Of a stretch of DNA of 64,000 nucleotides, positions 48,121 to 57,900 are shown piece by piece. The stretch comes from Solirubrobacteraceae bacterium. GTDB taxonomy: Bacteria; Actinomycetota; Thermoleophilia; Solirubrobacterales; Solirubrobacteraceae. Under the pieces are notes generated by a model. The model had not been told where the DNA came from. It saw only the letters and a list, made by a program, of their open reading frames with translations, and made no database searches. Positions within the stretch are counted from its first letter, which is position 1, and every line of letters starts with the position of its first letter. The DNA lies in contig JAEMQS010000016.1 in assembly GCA_016463765.1 (NCBI GenBank), positions 1 through 64,000 on the forward strand, written 5' to 3'. A program made the position numbers and the translations under genes.

Positions 48121-48302
48121 GCTTCCTCCTCAGTCGAGTGCTCCGGAATCGTGCTCTGCGGCCTGAGAAGGGTCTTTAGCCGCGTGTCGAAAGATCGTCG
48201 GAACGGGTTCGCCACCCGGTCCGACGCGCTGTCCAGGCCGTCTTGCGCGCGCGCGTGGGACGTCAGGGCCCGACACGTGGGAGAACGTCGGACCCGGACG
48301 TT

Positions 48303-48318
48303 TTGTCCATGTGGACAA
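48303..48318. promoter_or_regulatory. Operator-like inverted repeat between amtB and glnN
   Basis: TTGTCCA-TG-TGGACAA is a 16-bp element with 7-bp arms, lying 185 bp upstream of amtB and 89 bp upstream of glnN. It is AT-richer than its surroundings and palindromic, the form of a dimeric regulator site. The adjacent TAGGGT at 48341-48346 is a weak -10 for glnN. No spacing can be matched to a known nitrogen regulator. Confidence 0.5.
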
Positions 48319-48406
48319 CGACAGCCCTCCATTGCGGGCGTAGGGTCTGCGGTTCACGAGTACGCACGAAGCGAGTTCCAGTCCCCGAGGAGGACCAACC
48401 CCGCCC

Positions 48407-50563
48407 ATGCCAGGACTTCGCCAGCACAATGTGACGGCCGCACAGTGGAGCGCCAATGGCGGCGCTCTCGGCCCGACCGATCTCACGATTCCCAGCAACA
48501 ACGTCTTCGGGGAGCTGGTCTTCAGCGTCGACGTGCAGCGTCAGCTGCTCCCGAAGGACGTCTTCAAGAAGCTCCAGACCACGCTCGCCGACGGCCTTCC
48601 GCTCGATCCCGCGCTCGCGGGCTCCGTCGCGCAGGCGATGAAGGAGTGGGCGCTCGAGAAGGGCGCGACGCACTACTCCCACTGGTTCCAGCCGCTCACC
48701 GGCTCGACCGCGGAGAAGCACGACTCGTTCTACAGCCCCACCGGGACGGGCGGCGCGATCGCCGACTTCTCCGGCAAGGAGCTCATCCGCGGCGAACCGG
48801 ACGCGTCCTCGTTCCCGAACGGCGGCCTGCGCGCGACCTTCGAGGCCCGCGGCTACACCGCGTGGGACCCGACGTCGCCGGCGTTCATCACGCCGAACCC
48901 GAACGGCGCCACCCTGACGATCCCCACGGCCTTCGTGTCGTGGACCGGCGAGGCGCTCGATCACAAGATCCCGCTGCTGCGCTCGATGGATGCGCTGTCG
49001 AAGGCCGCCATCAAGGCCGTCCAGCTGTTCGGTGACACCGAGTCCAAGCGCGTGTTCACCACGGTCGGCGCCGAGCAGGAGTACTTCCTGATCGACGAGC
49101 AGTACTACTTCGAGCGCCCCGACCTGCTCGCGACCGAGCGCACGCTCTACGGCGCGAAGCCGCCGAAGGGCCAGGAGCTCGACGACCACTACTTCGGGGC
49201 GATCCCCGAGCGCGTGCAGGCCTTCATGTTCGAGGCCGAGCGTGAGCTCCAGCGCCTCGGCGTGCCGGTCAAGACCCGTCACAACGAGGTCGCGCCGAAC
49301 CAGTTCGAGATCGCGCCGCTGTTCGAGAACTCGAACCTCGGCTGCGACCACCAGCAGATCATCATGCAGACGCTGAAGAACGTCGCCCGCAAGTACGGGC
49401 TCGTCGCGCTGCTGCACGAGAAGCCCTTCGCCGGCGTCAACGGCTCGGGCAAGCACAACAACTGGTCGATGGGCACCGACACCGGCGTCAACCTGATGGA
49501 TCCGGGTGACACGCCGAGCGAGAACCTGCAGTTCCTGTTCTTCTGCACCGCGGTCATCAAGGCCGTCAAGAAGCATCAGGGCCTGCTGCGCGCGTCGGTC
49601 GCGACGGCCGGTCAGGACCACCGCCTGGGCGCGAACGAGGCGCCGCCGGCGATCATCTCGATCTTCCTCGGCGCCGAGCTGTCCGAGGCGTTCGCGGCGA
49701 TCGAGTCCGGGAACCCCGTCGACGCCGGCGAGGCCGGCTTCCTCGGCCTCGGCACCGAGGTCCTGCCGAAGCTGCCGCTGCACGGCGGCGACCGCAACCG
49801 CACCTCGCCGTTCGCCTTCACGGGCAACCGCTTCGAGTTCCGCGCGCCGGGCTCGAACATGACGGTCGGGTTCGTCAACGCGGTCCTGAACACCATCGCC
49901 GCCGAGTCGCTGGAGGAGATGGCGACGGAGCTCGAGGCCAAGCTCGAGGGCGGCACCGCGTTCGACGAGGCCGTCACGGCGGTCATCAAGACGCACTTCG
50001 TCGAGAACAAGGCGATCGTCTTCGACGGCGACGGCTACAGCGACGAGTGGCAGGACATCGCGGCCGAGCGCGGGCTGCTGAACCTGCGCACGACGCCGGA
50101 CGCGCTGCCGGAGCTCCTCTCCGACACGAGCGTCGCGACGTTCGAGAAGTACGGCGTGCTCACGAAGCCCGAGGTCGAGGCCCGGTTCGAGGTCTTCACC
50201 GAGCAGTACGTCACGAAGCTCAACATCGAGTCCGAGACGGCGGCGCTCATCGCGCGCACGCAGATCCTCCCGGCGGGCCTGAAGTACCTGGCCCTGCTCG
50301 ACGAGGTCGACGGCACGGGCGCGAAGATCCTCACCGAGGAGGCGGAGGCGCTCGTCAACGACCTCGTGGTGAAGATCAAGGCGCTCGAGGAGAAGAACGC
50401 CATCCACCCGGCCGGCGAGCTCATCGATCACGCGAAGTACATGCGCGACGACGTGCTCGGCGCCTACGCCGAGGTCCGCGAGATCGCCGACAAGCTCGAG
50501 GCGATCGTGCCGGACGACTACTGGCCGCTGCCGCGCTACAGCGAGATGCTGTTCATCAAGTAA
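48407..50563 (+). CDS. glnN: Type III glutamine synthetase
   Basis: 718 residues from ATG 48407 (GAGGAGG upstream). Size fits the GSIII family (about 700-730), not GSI (about 470) or GSII (about 360). It has the GSIII N-terminal [25 protein letters not shown] and [17 protein letters not shown]. Nucleotide- and glutamate-site motifs include [52 protein letters not shown] and [19 protein letters not shown]. Reaction: glutamate + ammonia + ATP to glutamine. With amtB-glnK it assimilates ammonium. Inside this gene the antisense strand is also open for over 1100 codons; that is a GC artefact. Confidence 0.94.
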   Translation: MPGLRQHNVTAAQWSANGGALGPTDLTIPSNNVFGELVFSVDVQRQLLPKDVFKKLQTTLADGLPLDPALAGSVAQAMKEWALEKGATHYSHWFQPLTGSTAEKHDSFYSPTGTGGAIADFSGKELIRGEPDASSFPNGGLRATFEARGYTAWDPTSPAFITPNPNGATLTIPTAFVSWTGEALDHKIPLLRSMDALSKAAIKAVQLFGDTESKRVFTTVGAEQEYFLIDEQYYFERPDLLATERTLYGAKPPKGQELDDHYFGAIPERVQAFMFEAERELQRLGVPVKTRHNEVAPNQFEIAPLFENSNLGCDHQQIIMQTLKNVARKYGLVALLHEKPFAGVNGSGKHNNWSMGTDTGVNLMDPGDTPSENLQFLFFCTAVIKAVKKHQGLLRASVATAGQDHRLGANEAPPAIISIFLGAELSEAFAAIESGNPVDAGEAGFLGLGTEVLPKLPLHGGDRNRTSPFAFTGNRFEFRAPGSNMTVGFVNAVLNTIAAESLEEMATELEAKLEGGTAFDEAVTAVIKTHFVENKAIVFDGDGYSDEWQDIAAERGLLNLRTTPDALPELLSDTSVATFEKYGVLTKPEVEARFEVFTEQYVTKLNIESETAALIARTQILPAGLKYLALLDEVDGTGAKILTEEAEALVNDLVVKIKALEEKNAIHPAGELIDHAKYMRDDVLGAYAEVREIADKLEAIVPDDYWPLPRYSEMLFIK

Positions 50564-50567
50564 TCCG

Positions 50568-50595
50568 CGAGGGCCCCGGGAGACCGGGGCCCTCG
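50568..50595 (+). terminator. GlnN terminator hairpin
   Basis: CGAGGGCCCCGG and CCGGGGCCCTCG form a perfect 12-bp stem with a GAGA tetraloop, 5 bp after the stop codon. There is no long T-run after it, as is common in high-GC genomes. Confidence 0.8.
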
Positions 50596-50632
50596 TCCGT
50601 AATGGACCACCCCCGGTCCCCATTCGGAGAGC

Positions 50633-51919
50633 ATGAGCACGCTCGCCGCCAAGCACGGAACCGCGGCCTTCGCCCGCGAGGACATCGATGACGCGCGCCG
50701 GCGTCGCCCCGACGTCGACCTGCGCGCGTACGCCGAAGCGCGCGGCTTGACGTTCCACGACCGTGGCCTCGTCCCCGGGTTCCGCATGGCGCTCCCGCGG
50801 TTCGACGCCGAGATGCACAACCTCGTGCGCGGCGTCCTGCCGGGAGGCCGGTTCGGCGTCCTGGCGCACCAGGTCGTCCAGACCCACCACGGTTCCGGCA
50901 TCCAGGGCACGTTCCACGCGGTGCGTCCGAGCGACCCTGCCCCCTTCTGGAAGTCGTTCGTGCCCGACCGCACGGACATCCCGATCCTCGGCCACTTCCT
51001 CGACCCGAAGACCGACCACACCCCGCGCGAGGCGTTCGACACGCCGGGTGCGTGGGCGCCCGCCACCACCGCGGCGACGCCCGTGCCGGAGACCGCCGGG
51101 CCGCTGCCGCGCGTCGCGTTCCTCCAGCGCGGGCGCACGGCGGCGTTCGCCGGGAAGGACGTGCGGGACCTCGCCGAGCTCGGCGTGCCCGGCTGGCGCG
51201 CCCACCCGCGCGGCGGGCCGATCGACGATGCGGTTCTCGCGCGTCTCATGACCGGCCCGATGCCGGCGCTGCTGGGGGAGCTCCAGGTCCCTTGGGCCGA
51301 GGTGCGCGTCGACCACGCGATGCTCACCGTGCGCCGCAACGGCTATCTCAAGCGCGAGGACCAGCTCGACCGCTTCGCCAGGCTGACCTGCGAGCTGGCC
51401 GACGCCCTGCGCGACGCGTGCCTCGCCGGCGCGCCGCCCGCGCCGCCGTTCACCGAGCCGCTGCCGCCATGCCCCTGGGCGACGCGCGACATCGTGTTCG
51501 CCGATCCCGCCATGGCCGGCCCGTGGGCCGCGGACATCCGCGCGTTCGCGGCGCGGCATGCCCTGGCGCTCGAGGATCCCGCGGCCTTCACGCAACTCCA
51601 CCCGTCCCTGCCGGTCCCGGGCCTGGTGCTCGCCGTCGCCCGGGCGCGCGATGCGTCGCGCGTGATCTTCGCCACGGACGTCCCGCTCCTGGTCACCCGC
51701 GCGGTGCGCGGCGTGCTCGCGTGGCCGGTGCCCGGCACCCCCGACACCCCGCCCGGGGGTCTGCGGCCGGACGGCGTGAACGCGACGGTCTCGGTGACCG
51801 GCGGCGTGGCGATGGCGTGGCCGCACCGCCTCTACGGGTACACGAGCGAGGCCGACGAGCTCCCCGCCGTCTGCCGGCAGGCCGCCGCCGCGGCGGGCGT
51901 TCCGGCGCCGCCCGCCTAG
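50633..51919 (+). CDS. Hypothetical protein with two weakly similar halves
   Basis: 428 residues from ATG 50633, cytosolic-looking. It contains LRAYAEARGLTFHDRGLVPGF and PRFDAEMHNLVRGVLPGGRFGVLAHQVVQTHHGSGIQGTFH in the first half and IRAFAARHALALEDPAAFTQLHPSLPVPGLVLAVARA in the second. The two R-A-Y/F-A...A-L-E-D/H-D-R-G...V-P-G segments look duplicated. No known motif. Pro- and Ala-rich connecting loops. Codon use is as for neighbours, so it is a real gene of unknown function, possibly restricted to this lineage. The end overlaps the convergent GGDEF gene. Confidence 0.75.
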   Translation: MSTLAAKHGTAAFAREDIDDARRRRPDVDLRAYAEARGLTFHDRGLVPGFRMALPRFDAEMHNLVRGVLPGGRFGVLAHQVVQTHHGSGIQGTFHAVRPSDPAPFWKSFVPDRTDIPILGHFLDPKTDHTPREAFDTPGAWAPATTAATPVPETAGPLPRVAFLQRGRTAAFAGKDVRDLAELGVPGWRAHPRGGPIDDAVLARLMTGPMPALLGELQVPWAEVRVDHAMLTVRRNGYLKREDQLDRFARLTCELADALRDACLAGAPPAPPFTEPLPPCPWATRDIVFADPAMAGPWAADIRAFAARHALALEDPAAFTQLHPSLPVPGLVLAVARARDASRVIFATDVPLLVTRAVRGVLAWPVPGTPDTPPGGLRPDGVNATVSVTGGVAMAWPHRLYGYTSEADELPAVCRQAAAAAGVPAPPA

Positions 51920-53013
51920 GACGCGACGGCGAGGCGTTCGGCGTCGCCGCGAAACGCGACGACCCGGTTGCGGCCCGCCGCCTTCGCCGCGTACAACGCA
52001 CGGTCGGAGGCGAGCATCAGCGACGACGGGGTCGCACCCGCCGCGGGGTAGGCCGCCGTGCCGACGCTCACGGTCAGCGGCGGCTCGAAGGCCCGCATGC
52101 CGATCTCGATGGCCGAGCGGACCGCCTCGCCGATGAGCCGCGCGGCCTCACCGTCCGCGCCCGGGACGACCAGGGCGAACTCCTCGCCGCCGATCCGGGC
52201 GAAGGTGGCGCCCGGATGCACCGAGCGCTGCACGATCTCGGCGATCTGGCGCAGCGCGCGATCCCCCGCCGCGTGCCCGAAGTTGTCGTTGACCTGCTTG
52301 AAGTCGTCGATGTCGACCGACACCACCGCGCACGGCGTCCCGGCGGTCTGCGAGTGGATGAGCGCGTCCTCGAGGGCGCCCTCGAAGGCCGCCCGGTTCG
52401 CCGCACCGGTCAGCGTGTCGGTCAGGGCGTCGTGGCGCAGCCGGTCGTACGCGCGGCCGACCTGCACCTTCAGCGTGTAGATCAGCAGCGTCACCATCGC
52501 GGCGGACCCGACGACGTCGCCCCACCACCCCAGCTTCTCGCCGTTGGGGAAGTACGTCGCCAGCGCGGCGGTGTATGCCACGACGAAGAACGCGAAGAGC
52601 GCCGCCAGGGCCCGTCCGCGCAGGAAGAACGCGCCGGCGAGCAGCGGCCACAGGTAGTACACCGGGGTCGGGCGCGTCGTGGCGACGACACATGCGGCGG
52701 CGGTCACGCACAGGACGCCGAGGTAGGGCGACAGGAGGAACGCGAGCGCCGGCGGGCGCCGGGCGAAGGCGAAGTAGAGCGCGGCGCCGCCCTCGATGGC
52801 GACCATCGCGAGCAGAACCTCGTCGGCCAGGCGCACCGGGGCCGCGAGATCGGTCGCGAGCGCGAAGAGGCACATGCCCGCCCCCGCGGCGAACATCAGG
52901 ACTGCGGCCCACCGCATGAGCTGCATGGTGCGCTCGCGGTCGTCGCGCGCGCCACCGGAGAACGGATTCGTGAAGGGATAGGAGGCGGCGGGCAGGCGCA
53001 TCGTGATGCCCAT
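51916..53013 (-). CDS. Membrane GGDEF diguanylate cyclase
   Basis: 365 residues. Six membrane helices about 30-185 (no extracytoplasmic sensor domain of size), then GGDEF about 200-355: LTDTLTGAANRAAFEGALED, DIDDFKQVNDNFGHAAGDRAL, FARIGGEEFALVVPG and SVGTAAYP...SDRALYAAKAAGRNRVV. The active-site signature is GGEEF, competent for c-di-GMP synthesis. The upstream RxxD inhibitory site is missing (the position reads RSVH), so product inhibition should be weak. Its N-terminus (YPFTNPF...TMQLMRWAAVLM) is homologous to the next protein (YEFTNPF...TTRLIRMTCVLL). Confidence 0.87.
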   Translation of the reverse strand: MGITMRLPAASYPFTNPFSGGARDDRERTMQLMRWAAVLMFAAGAGMCLFALATDLAAPVRLADEVLLAMVAIEGGAALYFAFARRPPALAFLLSPYLGVLCVTAAACVVATTRPTPVYYLWPLLAGAFFLRGRALAALFAFFVVAYTAALATYFPNGEKLGWWGDVVGSAAMVTLLIYTLKVQVGRAYDRLRHDALTDTLTGAANRAAFEGALEDALIHSQTAGTPCAVVSVDIDDFKQVNDNFGHAAGDRALRQIAEIVQRSVHPGATFARIGGEEFALVVPGADGEAARLIGEAVRSAIEIGMRAFEPPLTVSVGTAAYPAAGATPSSLMLASDRALYAAKAAGRNRVVAFRGDAERLAVAS

Positions 53014-53091
53014 GGATCGACGCGGCCGGCAGACCCCTGAAGCGCCGGGCGACCTGCTCGGCAGGAAGCCGATGTCTGGGCCCGGAACCGG

Positions 53092-54786
53092 TTAGGCGAC
53101 GCGCAGCTGCGCGGTCTCGCCGCGCTCGGCCAGCACGCGTGCCAGCGCCTCGACGACCGTCTCGTCGAACTGGCTGCCGCAGCACTCGCGAAGCTCGGCC
53201 AGGGCGACAGCCGGAGCGACGCCGGGCCCATGGGTCAGCGAGGAGTAGGCCTCGGCGACCGCGATGATCCGGGCCGGCAGCGGGATCGCGTCGCCGGTGA
53301 GCCCGTGCGGGTAGCCGCTGCCGTCGGGCCGCTCGTGGTGCGCGCCGACCCACGCCGCGATCTGCGGCAGGCCGCAGGCCGTCAGCACCTCGGTGCCGAT
53401 CTGGACGTGGCGCTCGACGACGTCACGCTCCTCAGGCGCGAGGGCATGGTGGGCGGCCAGCAGCTCGTCCGGCACCCCGAGCATGCCCACGTCACGCACC
53501 ATGCCCGCGAGCCGGACGCGTGTCACGTCGTCCACGGGCAGGCCGACTTCGGCGGCGATGAGCGCGGCCAGCTCGCCGATCTCGCGGGAGCGGCGGTGCT
53601 CGCCGTGGCGGTGCAGGTCCAGGCGCTCGGCGAGCCGCAGCGCGGTCTGGGCGCCGGCGTCGGCCTGCAGCGCCCGCTCCTGCTCGGCGAGTCCGAGGAG
53701 GCGTTCGGCGCTCTCGTCGGCGGCGACGACCTGGTTGCGGCCGGCCTGCTTGGCGGCGTAGAGCGCGCGGTCGGCGGCCAGCATGATCGACGACGGGCTG
53801 TCACCCGAGTCCGGGAACGCAGCCACGCCGACGCTCACGGTCAGCGCGGGTTCGGCCCCGGCGGTATCGCGTTCGAGCGCGACCCGGATCCGCTCGGCAA
53901 GCAGCCGGGCACCGGCGATGTCGGCGTCGGGCAGCACGACGGCGAACTCCTCGCCGCCGACGCGGGCCAGCAGTCCCTGCTCCTCCACGCACGCCGTGAA
54001 GATCCGGGCCGCTTCGCGCAGCGCCTCGTCGCCGGCCTGGTGGCCGTAGAGATCGTTGACCTGCTTGAAGCGGTCGAGGTCGAGCGAGATGACCGCGAGC
54101 ACCCCGGTCTGCTCGCGCGCGCCGTCGAGCTGGTCCTCGAGCGTCTGCTCGAAGCTCGCGCGGTTCGCGATGCCGGTCAGCGGGTCGGTGTCGGCCAGGC
54201 GTCGCAGGCGCTGCACGAGTCGCTGGATCCGCTCCTTGAGCATGAAGACGAGCGCCGTGGCGACGAGCATCGCGGCGATGATGTCGATCGCCCACTCGCG
54301 CAGGTACGGGTCGTCGCCGAAGACGAAGATGAGCGTCGCGCCGTACATGGCGACGAACATCACCGAGATCAGGATGACCTCGCGGCGCTGTCCGAAGAAC
54401 GCGGCGGCGAGCAGCGGCCACATGTAGAACATCGCGACGGGTCGCAGCTCGGGCGTGGTGGCGAGCGCCCACGTCACGCAGACCACGCCGAGGACGGCGT
54501 AGCCGAGCATCATGATCGCCGGCGGATGGCGTACGACCGCCATGACCACGGCGGCAACGCCCATCACGATCACGCAGGCCAGGTTCAGGTCACGCGCGAG
54601 GCTCGGCTCGCCGAGGTGCCCGCCGAAGTGCGCCATCGCCAGCACGAGCGAGCCCAGGCCGAACAGCAGGACGCACGTCATGCGGATGAGACGGGTCGTC
54701 TGCGCCCGCGCGTCAGCACCCGCCGGGGCGAACGGGTTGGTGAACTCGTATCCGTCGAGCGGCAGGCGCATCGTCTCGAACGGCAT
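53092..54786 (-). CDS. Membrane GGDEF protein with degenerate HD-GYP domain
   Basis: 564 residues from ATG 54786. Six helices about 32-190, GGDEF about 200-355 with VGGEEF (intact) and no RxxD I-site. A helical linker follows, then an HD-GYP-like domain (about 385-555). In it the GYP part is intact (HHERPDGSGYPHGLTGD, about 483-499), but the HD pair reads R-D (GMVRDVGM, Arg431 for His) and the late metal-ligand Asp is Glu (VAEAYSSLT, about 512, for VADAYDA). HD-GYP phosphodiesterase activity is thus doubtful. It forms a tandem paralogous pair with the preceding gene. Confidence 0.86.
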   Translation of the reverse strand: MPFETMRLPLDGYEFTNPFAPAGADARAQTTRLIRMTCVLLFGLGSLVLAMAHFGGHLGEPSLARDLNLACVIVMGVAAVVMAVVRHPPAIMMLGYAVLGVVCVTWALATTPELRPVAMFYMWPLLAAAFFGQRREVILISVMFVAMYGATLIFVFGDDPYLREWAIDIIAAMLVATALVFMLKERIQRLVQRLRRLADTDPLTGIANRASFEQTLEDQLDGAREQTGVLAVISLDLDRFKQVNDLYGHQAGDEALREAARIFTACVEEQGLLARVGGEEFAVVLPDADIAGARLLAERIRVALERDTAGAEPALTVSVGVAAFPDSGDSPSSIMLAADRALYAAKQAGRNQVVAADESAERLLGLAEQERALQADAGAQTALRLAERLDLHRHGEHRRSREIGELAALIAAEVGLPVDDVTRVRLAGMVRDVGMLGVPDELLAAHHALAPEERDVVERHVQIGTEVLTACGLPQIAAWVGAHHERPDGSGYPHGLTGDAIPLPARIIAVAEAYSSLTHGPGVAPAVALAELRECCGSQFDETVVEALARVLAERGETAQLRVA

Positions 54787-54857
54787 CGGATCGCACCGGG
54801 ACCCGGTTGAGTGGGGATGGCCGAACCAGACTGATGGCCGACTCCGGGCCGCCAGGA

Positions 54858-54906
54858 GCAAACCTTGCCACGGTCGTGTCAAGGTTTGCCGAACCCTTGC
54901 TAGCAT
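54858..54906 (+). promoter_or_regulatory. 10-bp inverted repeat and -10 before metH (leaderless)
   Basis: GCAAACCTTG (54858-54867) and CAAGGTTTGC (54880-54889) form a perfect inverted repeat with a 12-bp spacer. TAGCAT (54901-54906) follows and lies 6 nt before ATG 54913, with no ribosome binding site. The right arm covers the -35 region, so a bound dimer would block transcription. A role in methionine or homocysteine control is a guess from the target gene only. Confidence 0.7.
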
Positions 54907-54912
54907 CGGCAT

Positions 54913-57900
54913 ATGCGCGACTTCCTCCAGGCAGTCCGCGAGCGGGTCGTCGTCTTCGACGGCAGCATGGGCGCCACACTCGAGGCGTTCGATCTCTCGC
55001 TCGAGGACGACTACAAGCTTCCCGGCCGGGCGCACGAGGTCCTCGTGCTCAACCGGCCCGACGTCATCGAGAACCTGCACGTCTCGATGGTCGACGCCGG
55101 GGCGCAGGTCGTCGAGACCGACACGTTCCAGGCCAGCCGGCTGAAGCTCGAGGAGTGGGGTCTCGCCGACCACACGCTCGAGATCAACCAGAAGGCCGCC
55201 GAGATCGCCCGCAAGGCGGTCGGTGAGGACCTCTTCGTCGCGGGCTCCATCGGGCCGACGGGCTTCCTGCCCGCGTCCGACGACCCCACCCTGGGCCAGA
55301 TTCGCTTCCGCGAGCTCGTCGAGATCTTCCGCGAGCAGTCCTTCGGCCTGCTCAAGGGCGGCGTCGACCTCCTGATCATCGAGACCGCGCAGGACATCCT
55401 CGAGGTCAAGGCCGCCGTCTTCGGCGCGCGCGAGGCGTTCAAGGAGACCGGCATCACCGTGCCGATCCAGACCTCCGTCTCGCTGCTGCCCAACGGCGGC
55501 AAGATGCTGCTCGGCACGGACATCGACGCCGTGCTGACGACCCTCGAGGCGCTGAAGGTCGACGTCATCGGCCTGAACTGCTCCACGGGCCCCGAGGACA
55601 TGCGCGACGCGATCCGCTTCCTCGGCGAGAACTCGCCCATCCCGGTGCACTGCATCCCGAACGCGGGCCTGCCGATCCAGGGCCCCGACGGCGAGACGAT
55701 CTTCCCCGAGACCCCCGAGCACCTCGCGACGTCGCTCGGCGAGTTCGTCGAGCGCTACGGCGTCTCGATCGTCGGTGGCTGCTGCGGCACGACGGTCGAC
55801 CACATCTCCGCGATGGCCGAGCGCGTGAAGGGCATCGTCCCGGGCGAGCGCCCCGCCCCGCGCTCCCCGCGCGTGTCGAGCATGATCGCCGCCGCGCCGC
55901 TGGTGCAGGAGCCGTCCCCGACGATCGTCGGCGAGCGCGTCAACTCGCAGGGCTCGCGCAAGGCCAAGGAGATGCTCCTGGCCGACGACTACGACGGCCT
56001 GCAGCAGATCGCCGAGGACCAGGTCGAGGGCGGCGCGCACGTGCTGGACCTCTGCGTGGCGCTCACCGAGCGCCAGGACGAGGACGAGCAGATGCGGCAG
56101 GTCGCCAAGCGCGTCTCGCTGACGCAGCCGGCGCCGATCCAGATCGACTCGACCGAGCCCGACGTCATCGCGACCGCCCTGGACCAGATCCCGGGCCGCG
56201 CGATCGTCAACTCCATCAACCTCGAGGCCGGCCGCGACAAGGCCGACGTCGTCGTCCCGCTCGCCGTCGAGCATGGCGCGGCGGTCATCGCGCTGACCAT
56301 CGACGAGGTCGGCATGGCGAAGACCGCCGAGCGCAAGGTCGAGATCGCCAAGCGGCTGAAGGAGATCTGCTGCGACGAGCACGGGCTCGACCCCGAGCTG
56401 CTCATCTTCGACGTCCTCACGTTCACGCTCACGACCGGTGACGAGGAGTGGCGTCCGTCCGCGGTCGAGACGATTAAGGGCATCCGCGACGTCAAGGCCG
56501 CGCTCCCGGGCGTCAAGACGTCCCTGGGCGTCTCGAACGTCTCGTTCGGCGTCGGCGTCCCGGCCCGCTCGGTCCTGAACTCCGTCTTCCTGCACCACTG
56601 CGTGGAGGCCGGGCTCGACCTGGCGATGGTCAACCCGAACCACATCACGCCGTACGGCGAGATCTCCGAGGAGGAGCGCAAGCTCGCCGACGACCTCGTC
56701 TTCAACCGCTCCGACGACGCCCTCGAGAAGTTCATCGCGCACTTCGAGTCCAAGGGCGCGGAGGCCGAGACCGAGGTCGCCAACCCCACCGAGGGCATGG
56801 AGCCCGAGGAGGCGCTGCACTTCCACATCCTGCGCCGCAAGAAGGACGGCGTGGAGGACTGGATCGACAAGTCGGTCGACAAGATCGGCGCGGTCCCGAC
56901 CCTCAACGACGTGCTGCTGCCCGCCATGAAGGAGGTCGGCGACAAGTTCGGCGCCGGCGAGCTGATCCTGCCGTTCGTGCTGCAGAGCGCCGAGGTCATG
57001 AAGAAGGCCGTCGCGCGCCTGGAGAACTACCTCGACCGCATCGAGGGCTACACGAAGGGCACCGTCGTCCTGGCGACGGTGTTCGGCGACGTGCACGACA
57101 TCGGCAAGTCACTCGTGAACACGATCCTCACGAACAACGGCTACACGGTCATCGACCTCGGCAAGCAGGTGCCGGTCCAGACGATCGTCGACGCCGCGCA
57201 GGAGCACAACGCCACGGCGATCGGGCTCTCCGCCCTCCTGGTGTCGACCTCGAAGCAGATGCCCGCGTGCATCGGCGAGCTGCACGCCAAGGGCCTCGAG
57301 TACCCGCTGCTCATCGGCGGCGCGGCGATCAACCGCGACTTCGGCCTGCGTGCGCTGTACCCCAAGGGCCGCGAGAGCGACGAGATCTACGAGCCGGGCG
57401 TCTTCTTCTGCAAGGACGCGTTCGAAGGGCTGTCCGTCATGGACCAGCTCGTCGAGGAGGAGCCGCACGCCGCGCTCGTGCAGAAGGTCCGCGAGGCCGC
57501 CAAGGCGCTGCGCGAGAAGGGCCCCGAGGCCGAGGCGCTGCCGACCGACGACGACACCGTCCGCTCGGCGCTGCGCACCGACGTCCCGGTCCCCGATCCG
57601 CCGTTCTGGGGCGTGCAGGAGATCGACGTCCCTTGGGACGAGCTCTACCCGCACCTCGACACCCACGTGCTGTTCAAGCTGCACTGGGGCGGCCGCGGCG
57701 TGAAGGGCGACGCCTGGAAGGAGCTCATCCTCGGCGGCGGCGAGGAGGAGGGCTTCAAGGACAAGCTCGAGCGCATGTACCGCGAGCAGGACTACCTGCA
57801 CCCGCGCGCGCTGCTGGGCTACTTCCCCTGCTACTGCGAGGGCAACGACGTCGTCGTGCTCGACCCATCCGACCGCGAGACCGTGATCCAGCGGTTCACG

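Noticed and set aside
48263-51826. Very long minus-strand open frame antisense to glnN and its neighbour
   Set aside because: It lacks any family motif, is Arg/Ala/Leu-repetitive, and exists because codons with G/C third positions rarely give antisense stops. The plus-strand GSIII motifs are unmistakable.
54787-54912. Cobalamin or SAM riboswitch upstream of metH
   Set aside because: Only 126 bp separate the divergent genes and none of the conserved B12-box or SAM-box strings are seen; an inverted repeat with a promoter explains the region better.
53092-57096. Minus-strand frame extending from the GGDEF/HD-GYP gene through most of metH
   Set aside because: Only the 54786-53092 part carries domains; the part antisense to metH is compositionally antisense.
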